DNA of 64,000 bases from Thermohalobaculum sp039180675 (GTDB lineage: Bacteria > Pseudomonadota > Alphaproteobacteria > Rhodobacterales > Rhodobacteraceae): contig JBCDDC010000001.1 of assembly GCA_039180675.1 (NCBI GenBank), positions 124,001 through 188,000 on the forward strand, in the 5' to 3' direction. Made by a program: the position numbers and the translations under genes. Below are positions 43,349-51,634 of the stretch, in pieces; position 1 is the stretch's first letter; each line of letters begins with the position of its first letter. Under the pieces are notes generated by a model, which did no database searches, was not told where the DNA came from, and was given only the letters and a program-made list of their open reading frames with translations.

Positions 43349-44038
43349 ATGCGGGCTGCTCTAACAGTTTTTGCGGTGTTACTTGGGCTTGTCCCGGGCC
43401 TCGTCGGCGCTGCGACCGTAAATACGTTTACCAGTGAGGCGGCATTTCAGGCTGCGATCGCGCAAGGTGGCGGTTCGGTTCAGCTTGAGACATTCGACGA
43501 TGTGACCGACAGCGTCTCTTTTGCGGAGACATCGGTCACGCAAGGCGATCTGACCTTTTTCATCGATCAAGCTGCGTTTGCCGGTTTTAACACACTCGGG
43601 CCCACGGCAAGTGGTTTTGCTTTTGTGAATGGTACCGGCCAGGTGACGGCAGGGATTTTGGTGGGGTCGACCCTTTCGATTTCTTTCGCCGGTGCTGTGA
43701 CAGCATTCTTTGCCGATTTTTCGAGCCTGAACAGCCTGGCGGTACCGGGTACCCCTCAGACACAGATAGAGCTGATTCTGGCTGACGGGACGACTGAGAT
43801 CGTCGAGGTCCCTGTAGCTGGCAGCAGTTTCGACGATACGAGTTTTGGGTTCACGACCGATATCGAGATCTCGGTGCTGAACTTCGTAACGGTGCTGACC
43901 AGCGATCTCTTCGGGTTTGACAATGTCCTCTTCGGCATCGCCGAGATCCCGGTACCCGCATCGCTGTTGCTAATCCTATCCGGGCTGAGTGCGCTGGCTG
44001 GGTTGGGGGCATGGCGCCGTCAGGGCGGGCGTGTCTGA
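43349..44038 (+). CDS. Exported protein with VPLPA/PEP-CTERM-like sorting tail (second copy)
   Basis: The protein has 229 residues from 'MRAALTVFAVLLGLVPGLVGA', a signal peptide; a GTG 8 codons earlier is also in frame. The mature region is rich in Ser/Thr/Phe/Gly with short beta-strand repeats ('VNTFTSEAAFQAAIAQ', 'TLSISFAGAVTAFFADFSS', 'VLTSDLFGFDNVLF'). It ends in 'IPVPASLLLILSGLSALAG' and an Arg cluster, the exosortase sorting signal. Its base composition is more AT-rich than the neighbours, suggesting a different history. Only the sorting-tail pattern is shared with the protein at 13603-14331. Confidence 0.78.
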   Translation: MRAALTVFAVLLGLVPGLVGAATVNTFTSEAAFQAAIAQGGGSVQLETFDDVTDSVSFAETSVTQGDLTFFIDQAAFAGFNTLGPTASGFAFVNGTGQVTAGILVGSTLSISFAGAVTAFFADFSSLNSLAVPGTPQTQIELILADGTTEIVEVPVAGSSFDDTSFGFTTDIEISVLNFVTVLTSDLFGFDNVLFGIAEIPVPASLLLILSGLSALAGLGAWRRQGGRV

Positions 44039-44113
44039 GCGTTAAATCGACCGTGGGGCTGGACAGGGCGCCCGGGTTTCGCAAACCTGTGATCATCACA
44101 GTGGAACGCCTGG

Positions 44114-44533
44114 ATGAAGCTCACTTTCCATCATCTCAACCTCAACACCCATGACGTGCCTGAGCTGGACCGGTTCTATGGCGAGGTCATGCTGCAGGAC
44201 GATGTTCCGTCGATGCGCGACGTCCCGTCGGTTTCGGAGGGGATCTACCCCGGCGCGCTCGCGTTTCGCACGGATGGCCAGCTCCAGTTTCATCTGACAG
44301 AGACGGATACGGGCGTGGGTATCCGGGCCGGGAAAGCGATCAACCCGATGGAGCGCGGGCATATCGCGTTCCGTACCGATGATATGGAGGCGTTCAAGCG
44401 GCATCTCACGGAGAAGGGCATCGCGTTCGTCGATTACGGAACGACCTTCACCAAGCGCTGGACGCAGATCTACTTCCACGATCCGGCGGGCAATGTGATC
44501 GAGGTGCATCAGGTGCTCGAAGGCGACGACTGA
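44114..44533 (+). CDS. VOC family protein (glyoxalase superfamily)
   Basis: The 139-residue protein has 'MKLTFHHLNLNTHDVPELDRFYGEVM' (residues 1-26), 'LAFRTDGQLQFHLTETD', 'GHIAFRTDDMEAFKRHLTEKG', and the C-terminal 'IYFHDPAGNVIEVHQ', with His and Glu residues spaced as in metal-binding VOC enzymes. It lies just upstream of an SDR gene and 76 bases past the sorted-protein gene. The reaction is unknown. Confidence 0.83.
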   Translation: MKLTFHHLNLNTHDVPELDRFYGEVMLQDDVPSMRDVPSVSEGIYPGALAFRTDGQLQFHLTETDTGVGIRAGKAINPMERGHIAFRTDDMEAFKRHLTEKGIAFVDYGTTFTKRWTQIYFHDPAGNVIEVHQVLEGDD

Positions 44534-44545
44534 AGGGGGAGACGC

Positions 44546-45295
44546 ATGAACCGTATCGATCTGGAAGGCCGCAAGGCGATCGTCACAGGGGGCGCCCAGG
44601 GGATCGGCAAGGCAATTGCCGAGCGGTTCATCGCCTCGGGCGCGTTCGTAACGATCTGGGATGTGGACCGGGCGCTGAGCGAACAGACGGTCGCAGCTCT
44701 GGGCGAGGAAAACTGCAGCCATATCTCGGTCGATCTCACGGACTGGGACGCTGTGCGCTCCGCCGCCGCGCGCAGCCAGGCGGAAATGGGCCGGCTTGAT
44801 ATCCTGATAAATAACGCGGGCATTGCGGGCGCCAATGCGACGGTGGCGGAGACGGATCCCGCCGAATGGCGCAGGGTGATCGATCTCGATCTGAACGGGG
44901 TCTTCTACGGCTGCAAGGCGATCGTGCCGATGATGGTCGAGCAGGGCTATGGCCGGATCGTCAACACGGCTTCGATCGCGGGCAAGGAAGGCAACCCGAA
45001 CGCCGCGCATTACTCGGCGGCGAAGGCAGGTGTGATCGCGCTGACCAAGTCTCTGGGCAAGGAGTTGGCGGGCCACGATATCGCGGTCAACTGCATCACG
45101 CCGGCCGCCGCGAAGACGGCGATCTTCGATCAGGTCGAGCAGTATCATATCGATTACATGCTCTCGAAGATCCCGCGGGGCCGGTTCGTGACGGTCGAGG
45201 AAATCGCAGGGATGGTGACGTGGCTCTCCAGCGCGGAGAACAGTTTTACGACCGGGGGCGTTTTCGACCTCTCCGGCGGCCGGGCGACCTATTGA
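44546..45295 (+). CDS. SDR family oxidoreductase
   Basis: The 249-residue classical SDR follows the VOC gene by 12 bases with GGGGGAGACGC upstream. Motifs: 'IVTGGAQGIGKAIAERF', 'LINNAGIAGAN', 'NTASIAGKEGNPNAAHYSAAK' (catalytic Ser-Tyr-Lys) and 'TTGGVFDLSGGRATY' at the end. The best matches by eye are sugar/sugar-acid dehydrogenases of the 3-oxoacyl-ACP-reductase-like type. The substrate is not determined. It is followed by a subfamily-2 repeat. Confidence 0.87.
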   Translation: MNRIDLEGRKAIVTGGAQGIGKAIAERFIASGAFVTIWDVDRALSEQTVAALGEENCSHISVDLTDWDAVRSAAARSQAEMGRLDILINNAGIAGANATVAETDPAEWRRVIDLDLNGVFYGCKAIVPMMVEQGYGRIVNTASIAGKEGNPNAAHYSAAKAGVIALTKSLGKELAGHDIAVNCITPAAAKTAIFDQVEQYHIDYMLSKIPRGRFVTVEEIAGMVTWLSSAENSFTTGGVFDLSGGRATY

Positions 45296-45302
45296 GTTCC
45301 AG

Positions 45303-45391
45303 CCAGGCGGAATGCGCGTGCCGCGCATGTGCCTTTGCATCAGCCCCCACCTAACCTCCCCCGTGTCCGGGGGAGGGACGTGGGTGGCTGG
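45303..45391 (+). repeat. Intergenic palindromic repeat, subfamily 2 (copy G)
   Basis: ATGCGCG-TGC-CGCGCAT hairpin (45312-45328), GTGCCTTTGCATCAG, and a CCTCCCCC/GGGGGAGG hairpin (45355-45376) flanked by complementary CAGCC.../...GGCTG. Same layout as copy F. Lies between the convergent SDR and M20 hydrolase genes. Confidence 0.6.
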
Positions 45392-45439
45392 CTGGGTCGC
45401 CCAGTGTCTGTAGGTATCGCGAAACTTGGAGCTGCGTGT

Positions 45440-45499
45440 CGCATAATCGCATTGCGATTATGCGTCAGTGGCCGCGTGAACCCCCTTTTAGGGGTTCAC
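45440..45499. terminator. Twin perfect hairpins between convergent genes
   Basis: The first is CGCATAATCGC-ATT-GCGATTATGCG (45440-45464, 11-bp stem). The second is GTGAACCCC-CTTTTA-GGGGTTCAC (45476-45499, 9-bp stem). They lie side by side in the gap between the SDR and M20 hydrolase stops. Convergent genes and stem strength suggest bidirectional termination, without strong U-tracts. Confidence 0.45.
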
Positions 45500-45526
45500 G
45501 GGGGCGCATTTTGAGAGATATCGAGT

Positions 45527-46777
45527 TCAGGAGACGATCTCCGCCGTCTCAACGACCGCGTGGAACAGCACGTTTGCCCCTTTCGCGGCCCATTCCGGCG
45601 TGATGTCTTCAGCCTCGTTGTGAGAGAGACCGTCGACGCAAGGGCAGAACACCATCGCTGTTGGCGCAACCCGGTTGATGAAACACGCGTCATGGCCGGC
45701 GCCCGAGACGATGTCGCGGTGGCTGTAGCCGAGCCGTGCTGCTGCACGGCGGATCGCGTCGACGCAATCCGCGTTGAAACTCACGGGGTCGAAGGCGCCG
45801 GCGTTCTTGACGCTCCAGCGCACGTCCAGTTCCGCGCAGATCTCCTCGGCCGCGCCTTCGATCCGGCTTTGCATATCCTCCAGCACGTCGAGCCGGGGAG
45901 AGCGGATATCGATCGTGCAGATCGCCTTGCCCGGCACGATATTGGGTGAGTTGGGCGAGAGCTCCAGGTGCCCCATAGCGCCGACCGCATGGGGCTGATG
46001 GGCCATGGCCGCCTGATGGGCGACCTCCGCCAGGCGCGCCGCGGCCAGCCCCGCATTCCGCCTGCGCGGCATCGGAGTTGTGCCGGTATGGCTCTCCCGC
46101 CCCTCGATCTCGAAGCGGCGCCAGCGCAGACCTTGGCCGTGGGTGACGACGCCGATATCAATCTCTTCGTCCTCGAGGATCGGCCCTTGTTCGATGTGAT
46201 ACTCGAAGAAGGCTTTCATCGGGCGGTCGCCGACCGGCTCCTCGCCCTGCCAGCCGATCCGTTTGAGCTCCTCGCCGAACTTGAAACCCTCGGAGTCCTC
46301 CAGCTCCATCGCCCAGTCGAGCTCATAGACGCCGGCGAAGACGCCTGAGGCCGTCATCGATGGGGTGAACCGGGAGCCTTCTTCGTTCGTCCAGTTCACC
46401 ACTACGATCGGGTGGCGGGTCTGGATCTCGCGGTCGTTCAGGGTGCGCACCAGCTCAAGACCAGCCAGCACGCCCAGCACGCCGTCATACTTTCCTCCAG
46501 TGGGCTGAGTATCGAGATGTGAGCCGACATAGACAGGCGGCAGGTCTGGCTCCGCCCCTTCCCGCCGGGCGAACATGTTGCCGATCCGGTCGATGGCGAC
46601 GGTCATGCCCGCCGCCTCGCACCAGCGCTGGAAGAGATGACGGGCTTCTCCATCCTCGTCCGTCAGGGTCTGGCGGTTGTTACCACCCGCCACGCCAGGG
46701 CCGATCTTGGCCATCTCCATCAGGCTGTTCCAAAGCCTCTCGCCGTCGACAGTCAGATTGGCCGCAGGGGCGTCCAT
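45527..46777 (-). CDS. M20 family Zn-dependent hydrolase (N-carbamoyl-amino-acid/allantoate amidohydrolase type)
   Basis: The 416-residue metallohydrolase has 'YVGSHLDTQPTGGKYDGVLGVLAGLE' (His and Asp ligands; shown by ends), 'NWTNEEGSRFTPSM' (catalytic Glu region) and a dimerisation domain near the middle ('ARESHTGTTPMPRRRNA'-type segment). It resembles hydantoinase/carbamoylase enzymes that cleave N-carbamoyl or ureido groups. Its start overlaps the dehydrogenase stop by one base (TGATG). The substrate is unknown, since beta-ureidopropionate, allantoate or N-carbamoyl amino acids would all fit. Confidence 0.85.
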   Translation of the reverse strand: MDAPAANLTVDGERLWNSLMEMAKIGPGVAGGNNRQTLTDEDGEARHLFQRWCEAAGMTVAIDRIGNMFARREGAEPDLPPVYVGSHLDTQPTGGKYDGVLGVLAGLELVRTLNDREIQTRHPIVVVNWTNEEGSRFTPSMTASGVFAGVYELDWAMELEDSEGFKFGEELKRIGWQGEEPVGDRPMKAFFEYHIEQGPILEDEEIDIGVVTHGQGLRWRRFEIEGRESHTGTTPMPRRRNAGLAAARLAEVAHQAAMAHQPHAVGAMGHLELSPNSPNIVPGKAICTIDIRSPRLDVLEDMQSRIEGAAEEICAELDVRWSVKNAGAFDPVSFNADCVDAIRRAAARLGYSHRDIVSGAGHDACFINRVAPTAMVFCPCVDGLSHNEAEDITPEWAAKGANVLFHAVVETAEIVS

Positions 46778-48210
46778 CAGACGTCGACCTCGGTGACGAA
46801 TTTGGTGCGCAGGAAGGCGTCGAGTCCTTCGATGCCACCTTCGGAGCCGTAGCCTGACTCGTTCACGCCGCCGAACGGGGTCTCGGGCATCGAGACCATC
46901 GGGTGGTTGACACCGACCAGGCCGGCTTCGAGCTGTTCCTCCATGTGCTTGGCCTTCTTGCCATCGCTGGTGAAGACGTAGGACGCGAGGCCGAAGGGCA
47001 GGGAATTCGCCCGCTCCAGCACATCGTCCATGGCTTTGAAGGGCACCACCGGCGCTACGGGGCCGAAGGGCTCCTCGGTCAGGATGCGGGCATCATCGGG
47101 CACGTCAGACAGGATCGTCGGCTTCCAGAAATAGCCCTTGTTGCCGATCCGCTCGCCGCCGGCCTTGACCGTCGCTCCCTTGTCCCGGGCATCGGTCACC
47201 CAGTCCTGCATCACACCGAGGCGGCGTTCTGCCACGAGCGGGCCCATCTGCACGCCATCCTCGAGCCCGTTGCCCACCTTGATCCCGTCCGCGATCTCGG
47301 CGAAGCCGTCGACGAACTTCGAATAGACATTCTCCTGCACATAGAAGCGGGTGGGTGAGATGCAGACCTGGCCCGCGTTGCGGAACTTGTTGGTGCCGAT
47401 CACCTGGATCGCCTTGTCGACATCGGCATCGTCGAAGACGACGACAGGCGAGTGCCCCCCAAGCTCCATGGTGCAGCGTTTCAGAGTATCCGCAGCCAGC
47501 TTCTGCAGGTGCTTGCCGACCGGGATGGACCCGGTGAAGGAGAGTTTCTTGGTCACCGGGGAGGCGAGGATGTGGCGCGAGACGGTGTCGGGCACGCCAA
47601 AAACGATGTTCACCACGCCGTCCGGCACGCCGGCATCCTGCAGCGCCTTGCCGATCGCGACGGCCGTGGCTGGGGTCTCCTCCGACGGTTTGATTACTAT
47701 CGAGCAGCCCGCGCCCAGCGCGCCCGCGATCTTGCGCATCACGTTCACCGCCGGGAAGTTCCAGGCGACGAAGGCCGAGCAGGGGCCGACCGGCTCCTTG
47801 ACCATGATCTGGCGCGCGCCTGGGATGCGCGGCGGGATCATCCGGCCATAGGCGCGCTTGCCTTCCTCGCCATACCAGCGCAACACGTCGATGGCGAAGC
47901 CGAGTTCCAGTTTCGCCTCGAAAAGCGGCTTGCCCATCTCCATCGTAAGGTTCCGGGCATGATGGTCGATATTGGCGGCCAGATCGTCGGCGGCCTTGTT
48001 CATGATCGCCTGGCGCTGGATCGGCTGCATCGCCTTCCAGGTTTTGAAGCCGGCGTCGACGGCTTCGAGCGACGCGTCAAGCTGGGCTGTGGACGCGTGC
48101 GGGGTCTCGCCCAGCACTTCCTCGGTCGCCGGGTTCAGGATCTCTTCGGACCCGCCGTCGCCATCCTGCCACTGGCCGTTGATGAGAAGCTGGATCTTTG
48201 GATAGCTCAT
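46777..48210 (-). CDS. NAD(P)-dependent aldehyde dehydrogenase, succinate-semialdehyde dehydrogenase type
   Basis: The 477-residue ALDH starts after GGAGGACTCCC. The catalytic Glu is in 'TMELGGHSPVVVF' and the nucleophile Cys in 'NAGQVCISPTRFYV'. 'PWNFP'-type 'VAWNFPAVNVMRKIAGALGAG' and 'FTGSIPVGKHL' form the cofactor cleft. It oxidises a short-chain semialdehyde to its acid. It is upstream of, and coupled to, the M20 hydrolase, suggesting a joint nitrogen-containing or polyamine/uracil-like catabolic route. The precise aldehyde is unknown. Confidence 0.87.
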   Translation of the reverse strand: MSYPKIQLLINGQWQDGDGGSEEILNPATEEVLGETPHASTAQLDASLEAVDAGFKTWKAMQPIQRQAIMNKAADDLAANIDHHARNLTMEMGKPLFEAKLELGFAIDVLRWYGEEGKRAYGRMIPPRIPGARQIMVKEPVGPCSAFVAWNFPAVNVMRKIAGALGAGCSIVIKPSEETPATAVAIGKALQDAGVPDGVVNIVFGVPDTVSRHILASPVTKKLSFTGSIPVGKHLQKLAADTLKRCTMELGGHSPVVVFDDADVDKAIQVIGTNKFRNAGQVCISPTRFYVQENVYSKFVDGFAEIADGIKVGNGLEDGVQMGPLVAERRLGVMQDWVTDARDKGATVKAGGERIGNKGYFWKPTILSDVPDDARILTEEPFGPVAPVVPFKAMDDVLERANSLPFGLASYVFTSDGKKAKHMEEQLEAGLVGVNHPMVSMPETPFGGVNESGYGSEGGIEGLDAFLRTKFVTEVDV

Positions 48211-48251
48211 GGGGGAGTCCTCCGGGTCGGTGTGAAATGGTCGAGCGGACC

Positions 48252-48284
48252 CTGACGCGCCGTTACCCTTGGGTCAAGCGTCAG
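48252..48284 (-). terminator. Hairpin upstream of the aldehyde dehydrogenase gene
   Basis: CTGACGC (48252-48258) pairs with GCGTCAG (48278-48284), with an inner ACCC-TT-GGGT stem. It lies past the Sco operon's stop (48418) on the same strand. It could end that operon, but it is 134 bases downstream and has no U-tract. Confidence 0.3.
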
Positions 48285-48417
48285 TCTTGCGCGCAGCCTT
48301 GGCTGCTTGGACAGCGAAGACCGGAAGCCATCGCTATCACCTCTTTCATTCGCCTACGTAAGGCTGATGAGCAGCAGGATGAGCGGCTCTGCTGGGACGA
48401 TCGTTTCGCTGGGCAAG

Positions 48418-49080
48418 TCAGAAATACTTCTGGGCCAGTCCCGCGATCCTCTCAGGCCCCAGAATGGGCGGGACCATCGTTTTCAGCTCACCATCCGCAC
48501 CGATCAGGTAGATGAAGCTGCCATGGGCGTAGATCGGCGCCCCGGTCGGATCTTCGGCAACGACTTCCAGATTGACCTGGAACTTCTTGCGCACGGCGGC
48601 GAGCGCCTCCTCGTCGCCTGTCAGACCAACCAGCCGGGGATGCCAGCGCTTCAGATTCTGGCGCATCGATTTGGGCGTATCGCGATCCGGGTCAACCGTG
48701 ATCATCAGCGCCTCGACCTCCTCGCCCTTCTCACCCATCATGGCGAGCGCTTGGCCCATGCGCGGCAGGGCGACCGTGCAGATCGACTCGCAGGATGCGT
48801 AACCGAAGAAGAGCAGCATCGGGCGGCCCCGGTAGCTGGCTTCGGTCACCTCATCGCCAAAATGATCGGTAAGGTCGAAGGCGACCTCAATATCCACCGG
48901 GAACGGCAGCGCTGCTCCAGGAAGCTTCGGGACCTCGCGTTTGGCCATTGCCGCCGCGATTTCGGGCGCCGGGGCGCGTGCCACTGTCTGAGGCTCCTCA
49001 GTTTTCTTCGGCAGTCCGATCAGGCCAATCGCGGCGATGATGGAAAACGCCGCTGCCGCGGCGATAACCTTACTCGCCAT
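48418..49080 (-). CDS. SCO1/SenC family copper chaperone
   Basis: The 220-residue thioredoxin-fold protein has an N-terminal membrane anchor (residues of about 5-23). Its copper ligands are Cys97 and Cys101 in 'YASCESICTVALP' and His186 in 'IYAHGSFIYL'. 'MITVDPDRDTPKSM' is also typical. SCO proteins assemble the CuA centre of cytochrome c oxidase or control periplasmic thiol redox. Its ATG overlaps the preceding gene by 11 bases, so it is the third gene of a tightly coupled periplasmic operon. A role in copper delivery to those partners is inferred. Confidence 0.9.
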   Translation of the reverse strand: MASKVIAAAAAFSIIAAIGLIGLPKKTEEPQTVARAPAPEIAAAMAKREVPKLPGAALPFPVDIEVAFDLTDHFGDEVTEASYRGRPMLLFFGYASCESICTVALPRMGQALAMMGEKGEEVEALMITVDPDRDTPKSMRQNLKRWHPRLVGLTGDEEALAAVRKKFQVNLEVVAEDPTGAPIYAHGSFIYLIGADGELKTMVPPILGPERIAGLAQKYF

Positions 49081-49636
49081 ATTCTTCCTTCAGCCACTCG
49101 GCGTCGGTCTCAAGGCCGAGGCCAAGATAGCCTTCCTCCTCGATCTTCTTCAGGATGTGCGGATCGCGGCGGAACCAGGGGCCCTTGCCGGCTGCCTCGG
49201 GATTGCGGGCCTTCCACGGCTCGGTGAAGCCGCGGGCCTTTGTGAACTCGCCGCCATCCACGCTGATGAGCTGGACCTGATAGACCTGCTCCTCGAGCTT
49301 GGGGTCGTCACCGACCATCAGCCCGTCGACCTTCACGGTCTTACCGCAAAGCGGCCCGAGGTCCCATGAGGCGCCTTGAAAGCCGGTTTGCGTGTTTTTC
49401 GAGACCAGCAGGGTCTTTCCATCCGCTTCACGGACCAGAACCATCTGGCGTTTGCCTGCACCGCAGTCGTCGGGGCAGTCACCGGTGAGCGCGCAGACCG
49501 CATCGACCACTTTCGCATCGAAGGTCGCGAATTTTTGCCCGGTGAGGTTCCAACTCTTGGCCTGGGACCCCTCGGAGAAATCGGCGGCATAGGCCGGAGC
49601 GGCCAGAAGCGCCGCTGCAAAGATCAGACGTTTCAT
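49070..49636 (-). CDS. Conserved periplasmic protein of unknown function (Sco operon, gene 2)
   Basis: The 188-residue protein has a signal peptide 'MKRLIFAAALLAAPAYA'. The mature part contains Cys48, Cys54 and Cys58 ('VVDAVCALTGDCPDDCGAG') plus Cys97 ('LGPLCGKTV'). It also has a short 'VKVDGLMVGDD' strand region and an acidic C-terminus. No catalytic family is recognised. The Cys pattern suggests a redox or metal-bound site. It overlaps the upstream gene as ATGA and the Sco gene by 11 bases, so all three are probably made together. Confidence 0.75.
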   Translation of the reverse strand: MKRLIFAAALLAAPAYAADFSEGSQAKSWNLTGQKFATFDAKVVDAVCALTGDCPDDCGAGKRQMVLVREADGKTLLVSKNTQTGFQGASWDLGPLCGKTVKVDGLMVGDDPKLEEQVYQVQLISVDGGEFTKARGFTEPWKARNPEAAGKGPWFRRDPHILKKIEEEGYLGLGLETDAEWLKEEYGE

Positions 49637-50097
49637 TGTTTCTGCGCCTCCCGGACCGCTTTCGGAACTGTGAAGGGCGGGACAAAGCCGAAGTCCTCGT
49701 GATTGATGTTGGTGATGCCCTGATCTTCCAGCACTTCCTCGACGAAGATGTAGTTGATCCCGTCACGCTTGAAGGCAGTACCCTTGGCCTTGATCGTGTG
49801 GGCCTGGACGTCGAGCAGGGCTGTGCCGTCAGCGATGTTGGCATCACCCTCCCACTTGACGACCATGTAGACGGTGCCGTCCTCGGTCAGCATGCCCACG
49901 GGGATGCCGCCTGCCGCACACCACATCGCGCAGGTGTGGTGCGCCGACCCGATGACTGACTCCGGGCTGCCCATCACGCCCGAGTAGTAGCACCAGGTGT
50001 CAATGATCTCTCCGGTAACCTCGATCGGTTCACCTTCCGCCGCCAGAGCGCCTGTTCCCCCAAGCGCGACGGCAGCTGCGAAGAATAGCTTCTTCAT
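49633..50097 (-). CDS. Conserved periplasmic protein of unknown function (Sco operon, gene 1)
   Basis: The 154-residue protein follows GGAAGGAGA. The signal peptide is 'MKKLFFAAAVALGGTGALA'. The mature domain has 'VTGEIIDTWCYYSGVMG' (Cys36), then 'SAHHTCAMWCAAGGIPVGML' with His53, His54, Cys56 and Cys60, and then 'TEDGTVYMVV'. This H-x(0)-H-x-C-x3-C arrangement looks like a metal site, plausibly copper or haem. I know related small exported proteins with a 'CA..C...G.P.GLL..DG..Y' pattern but no function for them. It is the first gene of the Sco operon. Confidence 0.75.
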   Translation of the reverse strand: MKKLFFAAAVALGGTGALAAEGEPIEVTGEIIDTWCYYSGVMGSPESVIGSAHHTCAMWCAAGGIPVGMLTEDGTVYMVVKWEGDANIADGTALLDVQAHTIKAKGTAFKRDGINYIFVEEVLEDQGITNINHEDFGFVPPFTVPKAVREAQKQ

Positions 50098-50243
50098 TGC
50101 AGTCTCCTTCCCATACTGCGGCGAAGCGTCTCACAATGGGGACGGGGGCGGAACCCACATAAACGTGAAGATGTGCAACTTCTCACTGCGTGCTGGCGCG
50201 CGGGTTTGCATGTTGCAGCGCCCCCGCGTAGACCCACGCGACC

Positions 50244-50963
50244 ATGATCCTTTATCCGGCCATCGATCTGAAAGACGGACAGTGCGTGCGGCTGTTGCGC
50301 GGTGAGATGGCCGAGGCGACGGTGTTCAACACAGATCCCGCCGCGCAGGCCCGTTCGTTTGCCGAGGCCGGATGCGCCTGGATCCACCTTGTCGATCTCA
50401 ATGGTGCGTTTGCCGGGGAGCCGGTGAACAGTGCGGCGGTCGAGGCCATTCTCGCGGCGATAGACGTGCCCGCCCAACTTGGTGGCGGGATTCGGGATCT
50501 GGCGACGATCGAGAGCTGGCTGAACCGTGGGCTCGCGCGGGTGATCCTGGGCACGGCGGCGGTGCGGGACCCTGATCTGGTGCGGGAGGCGGCGGCCACG
50601 TTCCCTGGGCAGGTTGCGGTTGGTATCGACGCGCGCGACGGAATGGTCGCGGTGGAGGGCTGGGCCGAGACCACGGATATCCCAGTGCTCGATCTCGCAC
50701 GCCGGTTCGAGGATGCCGGGGTGGCCGCGATCATCTACACGGATATCGACCGCGATGGCGCGATGCTAGGGCCGAATGTCGAGGCGACTGCCGCCCTGGC
50801 GAACGCGGTCTCGATCCCGGTCATCGCCTCGGGCGGGGTTTCCTCGCTCGATGATCTGAGATCGCTGAAGGCGTCGAGTGCCTCTCTGGATGGTGTGATC
50901 TCGGGCCGGGCGCTTTATGACGGGGCGATCGATCTCAGCGAGGCGCTGGCGCTTTTACGCTGA
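50244..50963 (+). CDS. hisA: HisA-like (phosphoribosylformimino)aminoimidazole carboxamide isomerase
   Basis: The 239-residue (beta/alpha)8 protein carries the catalytic Asp8 in 'MILYPAIDLKDGQCVRLL' and the second Asp in 'YTDIDRDGAMLG'. 'GGGIRDLATIE' and 'GVISGRALYDG' are the phosphate-binding loops. It catalyses the fourth step of histidine biosynthesis. The other his genes are not in the window. In Rhodobacterales hisA often sits near hisF and hisH, so its apparent isolation is mildly unusual. The start ATG is supported only by position. Confidence 0.92.
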   Translation: MILYPAIDLKDGQCVRLLRGEMAEATVFNTDPAAQARSFAEAGCAWIHLVDLNGAFAGEPVNSAAVEAILAAIDVPAQLGGGIRDLATIESWLNRGLARVILGTAAVRDPDLVREAAATFPGQVAVGIDARDGMVAVEGWAETTDIPVLDLARRFEDAGVAAIIYTDIDRDGAMLGPNVEATAALANAVSIPVIASGGVSSLDDLRSLKASSASLDGVISGRALYDGAIDLSEALALLR

Positions 50964-51051
50964 TGCGCCTAGGGACGCGCGCTCCCATGCAAGGGCGACG
51001 CGGGCTGGCGGGCGCCTGGGCAACCCACCCACCCGCACGCGTCCTTCGGCG

Positions 51052-51498
51052 TTATTCTCCGGTGGCCGCGCCTGTCAGTTTCGCGAGCGCGCCCTGCATC
51101 TTGCCGATCACCGGATGGTCCGCGGGCAGGCCGTGCCTTGCCGCCACATCGGCCGGGTCGTGATAGGCGATGTGGACCTTGCCTTCGGCATCCTCGAACG
51201 CGACGACCCGGAGCGGCAGATCCATGCCCATGGTCGCCGACGCCTGCATCGCCGGGGTGCCGAGTTTCGGGTTGCCGAACATCAGCATCTGGTTGGGTGG
51301 GAGTTCTAGGCCGACATTCTCGGCCCCCGCAGTATGGTCCACTCGGGCGAAGACCTTGGCGCCCGCTTTCTCCACGGCGGCGGCGAGGCGGTCGATCGTC
51401 ACGGGGACTGAGTGTGCGCTCGGCTTCACAATCATCTCAGCCGAGGCGAGATGGGTGCTGGCAAGCAGGGCGGCAGTGGCAAACAGGAGGCGTTTCAT
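51052..51498 (-). CDS. DUF302 domain periplasmic protein
   Basis: The protein has 148 residues from 'MKRLLFATAALLASTHLASA', a signal peptide, with GGAGCTGAT upstream. The DUF302 domain covers 'SAHSVPVTIDRLAAAVEKAGAKVFARVDHTAGAENVGLELPPNQMLMFGNPKLGTPAMQ' (given by its ends only), the family's conserved 'FGNPK' and 'DLPLRVVAFEDAEGKVHIAY' strands. The function is unknown. It points towards hisA from the right, and the 88-base gap between them is GC-rich without obvious signals. Confidence 0.82.
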   Translation of the reverse strand: MKRLLFATAALLASTHLASAEMIVKPSAHSVPVTIDRLAAAVEKAGAKVFARVDHTAGAENVGLELPPNQMLMFGNPKLGTPAMQASATMGMDLPLRVVAFEDAEGKVHIAYHDPADVAARHGLPADHPVIGKMQGALAKLTGAATGE

Positions 51499-51634
51499 AT
51501 CAGCTCCAATCATGTTGGGGGGAGGGGCGCCGTCGGGCGCGGAGCACGCTCAACCTAACGGATTTACGGGCATTCCGATAGCCGCCGTGATCGGATAGCG
51601 TTGTCACATCTCGATGAAGCCTGGGGACCCCGCC

